5,629 nucleotides of DNA, from positions 1 through 5,629 of the forward strand of contig CALAJG010000229.1 of the NCBI GenBank assembly GCA_937923375.1, given 5' to 3'. Source of the stretch: an uncultured Leucothrix sp. GTDB taxonomy: Bacteria > Pseudomonadota > Gammaproteobacteria > Thiotrichales > Thiotrichaceae. A model generated the notes under the pieces. It saw nothing but the letters and a program-made list of their open reading frames with translations, was not told the DNA's origin and searched no databases. How positions within the stretch are numbered: the first letter of the stretch is position 1; the number at the start of each line of letters is the position of its first letter. Positions 1 through 5,629 of this stretch are shown here, in pieces. The position numbers were made by a program, and so were the translations under genes.

Positions 1-1158
1 GTTAGCTACCGACTCCTCACGCTTAAGGTACTGACACAATTGATCGGTCTGAGCTATGCTTAAACTCTCGATGTCAATAATGTACTTCTGATATTTAGCC
101 GACTTTTCAGAATGCCAGCCCAGTAATTCATCAAGACTGGAAGCAGTTTCAAGCTCAGCACCAAGTGCCTCGAACTGTCGTTGCATTATGAAAACAATAG
201 TCTCATTTGCCTGATACAAAGCAAAACAACCATCTAGTCTACCTGCTTCCTGCGCCGTTTTATTCACCGTAAATGGAATTTCTACCCAGAAAGAACTTCC
301 TCTCTCTGTTTGATTATTAAGTCCAATGTCGCCATTCATCAGTTTGGCAAGGCGTTTACAAATTGACAGACCTAAACCGGTTCCCTGCGGGTTCGAATTA
401 TCATACTTACCCTGCATAAATGGCGTAAACAAGGACTTTTGTAAGCTCTTGTCAATCCCTTCGCCAGTATCATTCACCTCAATATGCAGTGACACAGTGT
501 CTTTATCCATCCTGCCCAGACTGACTTGTACAGAGACATGCCCTTCTGCTGTAAACTTCAGTGAATTACCCAGCAGATTTACTAATATTTGACGTAATCG
601 CTGTGAATCTCCAATCAGCCCATTAGGTACATTCCCATCGATTTGGCACAGCAGCTCTAAGCGCTTGTTCGCCGCTGTAATCGCCATAGAGCTGAAGATA
701 TCGGCAAGTAGCTCATCCAACTGAAACGAAATATTCTGTATTTCAAACTTACCCGCTTCCAATTTGGACAAGTCTAAAATATCGTTGATGATCAGTAGCA
801 AAGATTCTGAGGATGAGCGAATAATGGCGACCTGTCGCCGCTGCTCCTGAGTCAACTCCGTATCCAGCAGCAGGTGCGACATGCCTATAATGCCGTTCAT
901 TGGGGTCCGGATTTCATGACTCATAGTACTGAGAAATGTTGTTTTCGAGCGGTTGGCATTTAAGGCATTATCGCGTGCCTCTTCAAGCTCCTTGGTTCGC
1001 TTCAAAATCTGCTCTTCCAGGGAATCAGCCAGTTCTTGCAACTCTGCATTAGCGTGGTATAGCTCGCGGCTTTTTTTCTCTAGCAGTGCTTCCGCCTGCT
1101 TTCTGGCATTGCGCTCTCGCTCTAAACGCCGCTGCAACAATGTTAATTCATCACTCAC
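1..1158 (-). CDS. Soluble hybrid-type histidine kinase, partner of H-NOX (3' end cut by window)
   Basis: A cytoplasmic sensor kinase that probably takes its input from the neighbouring H-NOX protein, since it has no membrane segment and no sensor domain of its own. I translated 386 residues with no stop up to the window edge. Residues 1-70 are a charged heptad-like coiled coil with the RERNARKQAEALLEKKSREL pattern seen in kinases that pair with separate sensor proteins. HisKA follows, with the H-box SHEIRTPMNG and phospho-acceptor His81. The ATPase core has an N-box (Asn198 in NLLGNSLKFT), G1 (DTGEGI, 230-235), an F-box (LFTPF) and G2 (GTGLGL, 259-264), so it should be catalytically active. 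Residues 311-386 resemble the start of a receiver domain, but the usual acidic pair is replaced by Gln-Ala; Asp362 may sit at the phosphorylation position. The GTG start at 1158 is the first possible one, because the H-NOX stop lies two codons upstream in the same frame. No good Shine-Dalgarno is visible, so translation is probably coupled to H-NOX. It may correspond to HnoK/HqsK-type kinases. Confidence 0.9.
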   Translation of the reverse strand, partial: MSDELTLLQRRLERERNARKQAEALLEKKSRELYHANAELQELADSLEEQILKRTKELEEARDNALNANRSKTTFLSTMSHEIRTPMNGIIGMSHLLLDTELTQEQRRQVAIIRSSSESLLLIINDILDLSKLEAGKFEIQNISFQLDELLADIFSSMAITAANKRLELLCQIDGNVPNGLIGDSQRLRQILVNLLGNSLKFTAEGHVSVQVSLGRMDKDTVSLHIEVNDTGEGIDKSLQKSLFTPFMQGKYDNSNPQGTGLGLSICKRLAKLMNGDIGLNNQTERGSSFWVEIPFTVNKTAQEAGRLDGCFALYQANETIVFIMQRQFEALGAELETASSLDELLGWHSEKSAKYQKYIIDIESLSIAQTDQLCQYLKREESVAN

Positions 1159-1161
1159 GGG

Positions 1162-1710
1162 CTAGTCCAACAGCTTTTCCATAATGAAACGGGCGTGCGT
1201 GTTGTGGCCTCCGGACAAGTCTTCAACCTTAACCGTTATGTTCTCTTGAAAGTGGGCTATGCAGCCTAAAATCAACCCTTCAGCTACAGGTGCCAATGGC
1301 CTCCCTGATTGATAGACCATTTCAAGTCTCTGTGGCTCGGGTTGCGTTGTTGCAAAAGTGGGTAACTCAGCATCAGGGTAGAGTTTTTTCACCTCAACAT
1401 GAACATGATCTTCAATCAGGTCAAGAAAGCCAAAACAAGTATCAACGCCCTCAAAAAACTCAGGATATAGTTCAACGAAACGTCCAAATAAATGCTCACC
1501 AAACACCTTAACCAACGGCACTACATCGACGCCAGACTCCTTGCTAAGGTGCCCGACCATTTCTATTAATTCGGCGTGATGGTAAGTGCCAACAGATGTG
1601 TAAGACCCGCCAGTGGCGAGGTCGGATGCTTCAATAATTTTATCCGCGACTTCTGGCGAGAATTTATCCTCAACCATTTCCAGAAACTCAGTAAAAATTA
1701 TCCCCTTCAT
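1162..1710 (-). CDS. hnoX: H-NOX haem nitric-oxide-binding sensor protein
   Basis: A stand-alone 182-residue haem sensor of the H-NOX (HNOB) family, the usual length. It binds NO through ferrous haem and modulates a partner kinase or cyclase. Features seen: the N-terminus MKGIIF typical of the family; proximal haem ligand His104 in DHVHVEVKKLYP; and the YxSxR haem-propionate motif as Tyr133, Ser135, Arg137. By hand alignment to the Thermoanaerobacter (Caldanaerobacter) H-NOX, the three polar distal-pocket positions Trp9/Asn74/Tyr140 are Phe9/Leu74/Val142 here. This predicts an NO-selective protein that does not hold O2. The ATG at 1710 has an AAGGGG ribosome-binding site at 1719-1724, 8 bases upstream. 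It is the first gene of a two-gene unit; the kinase starts 3 bases after its TAG stop. Homologous pairs in Shewanella, Vibrio and Pseudoalteromonas control biofilm, c-di-GMP or quorum-sensing output; the output here lies outside the window. Confidence 0.95.
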   Translation of the reverse strand: MKGIIFTEFLEMVEDKFSPEVADKIIEASDLATGGSYTSVGTYHHAELIEMVGHLSKESGVDVVPLVKVFGEHLFGRFVELYPEFFEGVDTCFGFLDLIEDHVHVEVKKLYPDAELPTFATTQPEPQRLEMVYQSGRPLAPVAEGLILGCIAHFQENITVKVEDLSGGHNTHARFIMEKLLD

Positions 1711-1873
1711 AATGCTAACCCCTTGCTTTTTTTATTAATACGACAGTCGCATCTTCTGACTAAAATATTATCATTAATTCAGTAATGAATCACCCCCTCG
1801 TTGTGCCCTCAATGCTAGTCAGCCAATCAAAAATATCGTACCCTAGCTTCTTACGTATTTTCAGGAGCATCTT
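1711..1873. promoter_or_regulatory. Divergent intergenic region between hnoX and the AOR gene
   Basis: These 163 bases separate two divergent start codons and must hold the promoters for both the H-NOX unit (minus) and the AOR unit (plus). The hnoX side carries AAGGGG at 1719-1724 and a run of seven T at 1727-1733. The AOR side carries AGGAG at 1863-1867. On the minus strand TATTAA at about 1733-1738 and GATAAT at about 1767-1772 are possible -10 elements, but neither has a convincing -35. No clear sigma-70 or sigma-54 promoter stands out for the AOR. Two small palindromes occur: CGACAGTCG at 1741-1749 and the longer inverted repeat at 1771-1788. Confidence 0.6.
1771..1788. repeat. Inverted repeat TCATTA-N6-TAATGA, candidate operator
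   Basis: TCATTA (1771-1776) and TAATGA (1783-1788) are perfect 6-base inverted arms around a 6-base centre. An overlapping pair, ATTCA (1777-1781) and TGAAT (1786-1790), can also fold. It lies about 60 bases upstream of the hnoX start and 85 bases upstream of the AOR start, where a dimeric regulator could act on either gene. The region is AT-rich, so a chance palindrome is possible. I do not recognise it as a known regulator's consensus. Confidence 0.35.
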
Positions 1874-3694
1874 ATGAGCTGGCAGAGACAAATTCTCCGT
1901 GTAAACCTTACCACAAGCAAATGCACTATCGAGCCGCTAAACATGGAGTGGGCGCAGCAATACATGGGACAACGCGGCCTTGGCAGCAAGTATCTGCTAG
2001 AAGAAATGGATCCGGCAGCGGATGCCTTATCGCCTGAGAATAAACTGATTTTTGCCACTGGCCCCTTAACCGGCACTATGGCGTCAACCGGTGGGCGCTA
2101 CTCCGTGATTACTAAAGGGGCTTTAACGGGTGCTATTGCCTGCTCAAATTCAGGAGGCAAATTCGGCGCAGAGCTGAAGTTTGCTGGCTATGACTTAGTC
2201 ATTATTGAAGGTGCTGCTGAAAAACCAGTTTATCTGCATATCGAAAATGACAAGGTAGAACTACTGGATGCTGCCCATTTATGGGGCAAGTCTGTTTGGG
2301 AAGCCGAAGAAATTATTCATGCCACACATAAAAACCCGCAGATGCGCATTGCCTCAATTGGTCAGGCAGGTGAAAAACTCTGCCGTTACGCTTGTGTAGT
2401 CAATGACTCACATCGCGCAGCCGGACGCTCGGGTGTTGGTACTGTGATGGGTTCTAAAGGCCTGAAAGCCATTGCTGTTAGAGGCACAAAAGGCGTCAAG
2501 CCTAACGGTGACGCTAAGGCTATGTTTGCTACGGTCAATAGAGTCAACGCTCGCATGAATGACCGGGATGAGTTATCTCGTGATGGCACCATCGCTATGA
2601 TGGATGTAGTCAACACTTTTGGCGCCATGCCTACCCGCAACAATCGTCAGGTGCAGTTTGAAGGCGCAGAGAAGCTTAATGCTGAAGCCATGCAAACCCC
2701 CAATGAAAACGGGCACACTAACTTAGTGACTAATGCCGCTTGCTTCGGTTGTACCGTAGCCTGTGGTCGCATCTGTAAAATTGATCCGACGCACTTCTCA
2801 GTGAAAGACAAACCGCAGTATCACAAAGCCTCTGGCGGACTGGAATATGAAACCGCCTATGCACTAGGCGCCGCTTGTGGTGTCGATGATATCGATGCAG
2901 CCACTTACGCAGGTTTCCTCTGCAATGAATATGGTATGGACCCGATATCTCTGGGTGGCTCGATTGCAGCAGCCATGGAATTGTATGAAATAGGTGCGAT
3001 AACCAAAGAACAAACCGACGGTATCGAGCTGAAATTTGGTTCTGCTGAAGCGTTGTGTGAAATCACTGAAAAGGTTGGATTAGGCGAAGGCTTTGGTTTG
3101 GATGTTGCTATGGGCTCTAAACTACTGACAGCGAAGTACGGACACCCCGACCTATCTATGGCCGTCAAAGGTCAGGAGTTTGCAGCCTATGATGGTCGTG
3201 GCATGCAAGGTATGGGGCTTGCTTATGCAACTAGTAATCGTGGTGCCTGTCACCTGCGGGCAGATCCTTACTCCTCAGACTTTGAAACTACCGACACAGC
3301 TGGCAAAGCAGACATTGTTAGATTTTCTCAAGACCAAACGGCAAGCATCGATTCTAGTGGTCTTTGCCTGTTCCCCGGCGGTGCTGGATGGAAAATGGAA
3401 GACTATTGCGAACTAATCAATGCTGCTTGTGATGGTGAATGGGATATGGAGCGCTTCAACCAAACCGGTGAACGCACCTGGAACCTTGAGCGTGTCTTCA
3501 ATCTTCGAGCTGGTTTAACGAAGGCCGACGACACATTACCTAAACGTATTTTGGAAGAACCCGCTACCTCTGGAACGGCTGAAGGCCAGGTTTGTCGTTT
3601 AGATGAGATGCTACCTAGCTACTATGAGTTACGTGGCTGGAATGCTGAAGGGGTTCCTTCTCAAGAAACTCTATCTCGACTAAACATTTCGTGA
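1874..3694 (+). CDS. aor: Tungsten-pterin aldehyde:ferredoxin oxidoreductase (AOR family)
   Basis: A cytoplasmic enzyme that oxidises aldehydes to carboxylic acids (or the reverse) using a bis-pterin tungsten cofactor and one [4Fe-4S] cluster, passing electrons to ferredoxin. At 606 residues it matches the P. furiosus enzyme (605) and is shorter than the YdhV type. Motifs seen: an N-terminal RVNLTT strand; the pterin-binding region with TGGRY (Arg75), NSGG (Asn92, Gly94) and HRAAGR (Arg181); cluster ligands Cys290, Cys293 and Cys297 in a CxxCxxxC pattern, plus Cys498 in DSSGLC; and Glu326 and His460 at the positions of catalytic Glu313 and His448. Differences from P. furiosus AOR by hand alignment: the first pterin motif reads NEYGMD instead of DxxGLD, the two dimer-interface iron ligands are replaced (Tyr345, Cys395), and there is an insertion of about 11 residues after the cysteine motif. 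AGGAG lies 6 bases before the ATG. A MoaD-like gene follows after 4 bases. No ferredoxin or flavin electron-transfer subunit is adjacent. The substrate is unknown; an aromatic aldehyde is plausible given paaK nearby. Confidence 0.95.
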   Translation: MSWQRQILRVNLTTSKCTIEPLNMEWAQQYMGQRGLGSKYLLEEMDPAADALSPENKLIFATGPLTGTMASTGGRYSVITKGALTGAIACSNSGGKFGAELKFAGYDLVIIEGAAEKPVYLHIENDKVELLDAAHLWGKSVWEAEEIIHATHKNPQMRIASIGQAGEKLCRYACVVNDSHRAAGRSGVGTVMGSKGLKAIAVRGTKGVKPNGDAKAMFATVNRVNARMNDRDELSRDGTIAMMDVVNTFGAMPTRNNRQVQFEGAEKLNAEAMQTPNENGHTNLVTNAACFGCTVACGRICKIDPTHFSVKDKPQYHKASGGLEYETAYALGAACGVDDIDAATYAGFLCNEYGMDPISLGGSIAAAMELYEIGAITKEQTDGIELKFGSAEALCEITEKVGLGEGFGLDVAMGSKLLTAKYGHPDLSMAVKGQEFAAYDGRGMQGMGLAYATSNRGACHLRADPYSSDFETTDTAGKADIVRFSQDQTASIDSSGLCLFPGGAGWKMEDYCELINAACDGEWDMERFNQTGERTWNLERVFNLRAGLTKADDTLPKRILEEPATSGTAEGQVCRLDEMLPSYYELRGWNAEGVPSQETLSRLNIS

Positions 3695-3698
3695 ATTT

Positions 3699-3947
3699 AT
3701 GAAAATATCATTGAAAATGTTAGGCGGCCTGCGGGTGTTTTTACCCACGCCAGGCGAGTTCTCTCGCTGTGACTTACAGCTAAGCGAGGGAGCGACGATA
3801 AATGACGTTATCGCTAAAGTCGGCTTAGCGCCTGATAGGCCGTTTTTTGTGATGTTTGATGGTAAAAAACTGCAAGAGTCTGACTACGCTACACCGCTGA
3901 AAGATGGCGATGAGGTGACAATGTTTCCTCCAATTAAGGGTGGGTAA
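3699..3947 (+). CDS. MoaD/ThiS-like sulfur-carrier protein
   Basis: A small 82-residue beta-grasp protein. It has the ubiquitin-like MoaD/ThiS pattern: an N-terminal strand MKISLKMLGGLRVF, a middle helix around INDVIAKVGL, and the C-terminal FPPIKGG. The free C-terminal Gly-Gly is the site that MoeB/ThiF-type enzymes adenylate and thiocarboxylate, so sulfur-transfer function looks intact. In MoaD, the thiocarboxylate gives the dithiolene sulfurs of molybdopterin. Placement 4 bases after the AOR stop, with no ribosome-binding site of its own in view, implies cotranscription and coupled translation. The likely role is supplying the pterin cofactor of the AOR, perhaps alongside a housekeeping MoaD elsewhere. 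ThiS-type or other sulfur-carrier roles cannot be excluded from sequence alone. It is the last gene before a hairpin terminator. Confidence 0.85.
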   Translation: MKISLKMLGGLRVFLPTPGEFSRCDLQLSEGATINDVIAKVGLAPDRPFFVMFDGKKLQESDYATPLKDGDEVTMFPPIKGG

Positions 3948-3975
3948 TCTAAACTGACAAGTAGTTTTACTTATA

Positions 3976-4003
3976 AAAAAGGTCTCTATTCTGAGACCTT
4001 TTT
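3976..4003. terminator. Bidirectional rho-independent terminator
   Basis: An 11-bp perfect stem (AAAAAGGTCTC at 3976-3986 with GAGACCTTTTT at 3993-4003) closes a 6-base loop. The T tract follows the GC part in the plus direction, and the A tract (six A at 3975-3980) provides the same in the minus direction. It sits 28 bases after the MoaD-like stop and 30 bases beyond the paaK stop, so it can end both convergent transcripts. Confidence 0.9.
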
Positions 4004-4033
4004 ACATTCAACTGAATGGTAATTTCTTTTCAT

Positions 4034-5335
4034 TCAGAGCTCACGCAAATCCACGACTCGTTGTGCTTTACCCTGAGAACGCGCCACCTCTCCCTCAGCT
4101 TTGATATTGACTTGCGCCGACACACCCACCATCGTCTTTACCTGATGCTGCAATGTGTTAGCGGCCGCTGTTCTTGCTGCATCATCCAAGCTATTACTTC
4201 TCGCTTCAACATTAATCGTCAAATTATCCATATTGCCATCACGGCTGACTTCGAGTTGATAATGCGGTGATAAATCGGCCACCTTAAATATCTGTTCTTC
4301 AATTTGCGTGGGGAAAACATTCACCCCGCGAATAATCATCATGTCGTCGGAGCGACCCGTGATTTTTTCCATACGACGCATCACGGTCTCGCTACCCGGC
4401 ATTAACTTGCTTAAGTCGCGGGTGCGATAACGAATCACCGGCATGGCTTCTTTGGCCAGCGTAGTAAACACCAACTCCCCTTCTGTACCATCCTCAATGG
4501 GCGTGAGCAATTCAGAATCAACAATCTCAGGGTAGAAATAATCTTCCCAGATAGTTGGGCCATCTTTGGTAGTAACGAACTCTTGTGCAACACCCGGCCC
4601 AAGGATTTCAGACAGGCCGTAGATATCAACCGCATCCATACCCATGCGTGCTTCAATTTCTTCACGCATCGCATTAGTCCACGGCTCTGCACCAAAGATA
4701 CCAACGCGTAGAGATGAGGTCCGTGGGTCAACACCCTGACGGTCGAACTCATCTGCAATATTTAGGCAGTAAGATGGCGTAACCATAATGATGTCAGGTT
4801 TGAAATCCTGAATCAGCTGGACTTGCTTTTCAGTATTACCGCCAGACATTGGGATAACCGAGCATCCCAGTTTTTCAGCGCCGTAATGCGCGCCTAAACC
4901 TCCTGTAAACAGTCCATAGCCGTAGGCTACATGCACCATATCGGAGGCTTTACCACCAGCAGCCCAGATAGAACGCGCTACCAGCTCTGCCCAGCGATCT
5001 ACATCGCCCGCGGTATAACCAACAACCGTGGGTTTGCCCGTGGTACCGCTGGAGGCATGAATTCTTAATACTTGCTCTCGCGGCACCGCGAACATGCCGA
5101 AGGGATAGTTATCGCGCAGATCTTGCTTGGTGGTATAGGGAAACTTGCTGATGTCCGAGAGCTGTTTCAAATCATCGGGATGTACACCCGCATCATCGAA
5201 CTTCTTTGTGTACATTGGCACCTTGTTGTAGGCGAGATTCAACGTCCATTTCATGCGTTGTAACTGAAGCGCATGAAGCTCGTCCTGGCTGGCATTTTCA
5301 ACCGAACTTAACCCACCCTCTGGAAAACTACTCAT
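4034..5335 (-). CDS. paaK: Phenylacetate-CoA ligase
   Basis: Activates phenylacetate with ATP and CoA to phenylacetyl-CoA, the first committed step of the aerobic Paa ring-epoxidation route. It is a soluble ANL-superfamily adenylating enzyme of 433 residues, about the normal PaaK length. Motifs in order: the phosphate-binding loop SSGTTGKPT (95-103); VHVAYGYGLFTGGLG, typical of PaaK; the YGLSE motif (239-243); YRTRD (303-307), whose Asp binds the ribose; the hinge GRSDDMMIIRGVNVFPTQIE (327-346); and the C-terminal catalytic Lys423 in SQGKAQRV. All key residues are present. The ATG at 5335 is supported by GAGGAG at 5344-5349, 8 bases upstream. It follows paaI by 72 bases on the same strand with no terminator between, so it is probably the last gene of the paa operon. 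The thiolase gene paaJ, which lies between paaI and paaK in E. coli, is absent here. Confidence 0.96.
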   Translation of the reverse strand: MSSFPEGGLSSVENASQDELHALQLQRMKWTLNLAYNKVPMYTKKFDDAGVHPDDLKQLSDISKFPYTTKQDLRDNYPFGMFAVPREQVLRIHASSGTTGKPTVVGYTAGDVDRWAELVARSIWAAGGKASDMVHVAYGYGLFTGGLGAHYGAEKLGCSVIPMSGGNTEKQVQLIQDFKPDIIMVTPSYCLNIADEFDRQGVDPRTSSLRVGIFGAEPWTNAMREEIEARMGMDAVDIYGLSEILGPGVAQEFVTTKDGPTIWEDYFYPEIVDSELLTPIEDGTEGELVFTTLAKEAMPVIRYRTRDLSKLMPGSETVMRRMEKITGRSDDMMIIRGVNVFPTQIEEQIFKVADLSPHYQLEVSRDGNMDNLTINVEARSNSLDDAARTAAANTLQHQVKTMVGVSAQVNIKAEGEVARSQGKAQRVVDLREL

Positions 5336-5407
5336 CGTTTGATCTCCTCACTATGCTGACAACTCATGCCCAAATCAGAGCTTGCTTTGACTATTTATCT
5401 TTACTAA

Positions 5408-5629
5408 CTACTCGGCTTCTTCGGCAACTAAGGTTCCTTTCAACTGATAGGATCGCCCGCGAAATACTGCAATTAATTGCTTGTTCTGATTAAACACTTC
5501 AACATCGTAAATACCGGTTCGTCCGCTGCGTGAACGTTCCACCGCATGGGCGGTTAAGGTGTCACCCTGTTTGCCCGGCGCGATATAATCAATGATGCAA
5601 CCCGACGCCACGGTGGGTTTATTGCCGCT
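5408..5629 (-). CDS. paaI: Phenylacetyl-CoA pathway hotdog thioesterase PaaI, C-terminal part
   Basis: The C-terminal 73 residues of a hotdog-fold acyl-CoA thioesterase; the 5' part lies beyond the window edge. PaaI hydrolyses ring-hydroxylated phenylacetyl-CoA and related dead-end thioesters, freeing CoA when the Paa pathway stalls. The visible part matches the PaaI C-terminal pattern: VASGCIIDYIAPGKQGDTL, then ERSRSGRTGIYDVEV, then IAVFRGRSYQLKGTLV. The frame is open to the edge, upstream of the GTG codon at 5609-5611, so that GTG is internal and not the start. The catalytic Asp expected in the N-terminal half cannot be checked here. The downstream paaK in the same orientation strongly supports the assignment. 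Confidence 0.9.
   Translation of the reverse strand, partial: SGNKPTVASGCIIDYIAPGKQGDTLTAHAVERSRSGRTGIYDVEVFNQNKQLIAVFRGRSYQLKGTLVAEEAE

Noticed and set aside
953..1165. Serine-rich open frame on the plus strand opposite the kinase
   Set aside because: Antisense to the coiled-coil and HisKA coding region; its low-complexity Ser/Arg content is what antisense of such codons gives.
1749..1755. NsrR-like half-site (AAGATGC on the minus strand) upstream of hnoX
   Set aside because: Only seven bases match and no inverted second half is present, so it is not listed as a feature.
4435..4758. 107-residue open frame on the minus strand inside paaK
   Set aside because: It is an alternative-frame shadow of paaK, which has every ANL motif in its own frame; the shadow shows no domain features.
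5336..5407. Possible promoter or terminator between paaI and paaK
   Set aside because: No hairpin with a T tract and no convincing -35/-10 pair was found; only the paaK ribosome-binding site is clear.

Overview
The window looks like chromosomal DNA from a gammaproteobacterium, probably a free-living or marine one. This rests on moderate base composition, the H-NOX/hybrid-kinase pair, and a phenylacetate (paa) gene order. No rRNA or marker gene is present, so the assignment is an inference.

Layout. (1) Positions 1-1710, minus strand: a two-gene signalling unit. An H-NOX haem-based nitric-oxide sensor (1162-1710) is followed after 3 bases by a soluble histidine kinase (1-1158) whose 3' part runs off the window. 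The kinase has an N-terminal coiled coil, an intact HisKA and ATPase core, and the start of a degenerate receiver domain. The H-NOX stop codon is in the same frame as the kinase, so one TAG separates them. (2) Positions 1711-1873: a divergent intergenic region with an AT-rich inverted repeat. (3) Positions 1874-3947, plus strand: a tungsten-pterin aldehyde:ferredoxin oxidoreductase (AOR) close in layout to the Pyrococcus furiosus enzyme. It is followed after 4 bases by a MoaD/ThiS-like small protein ending in Gly-Gly, probably a sulfur carrier for the enzyme's molybdopterin cofactor. (4) A bidirectional hairpin terminator at 3976-4003. (5) Positions 4034-5629, minus strand: the 3' end of a phenylacetate operon, with paaK (phenylacetate-CoA ligase) and, upstream of it, the C-terminal part of paaI (acyl-CoA thioesterase).

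How they may fit together. PaaK activates phenylacetate and PaaI rescues CoA from stalled Paa intermediates. An AOR beside paaK could supply or remove phenylacetate by interconverting it with phenylacetaldehyde, which is known for the tungsten AOR of Aromatoleum aromaticum. Here it is only an inference from position. The H-NOX/kinase pair is transcribed away from the AOR and shares its upstream region. A link between NO sensing and AOR expression is possible but unproven. No transposase, CRISPR array, tRNA or rRNA was seen.
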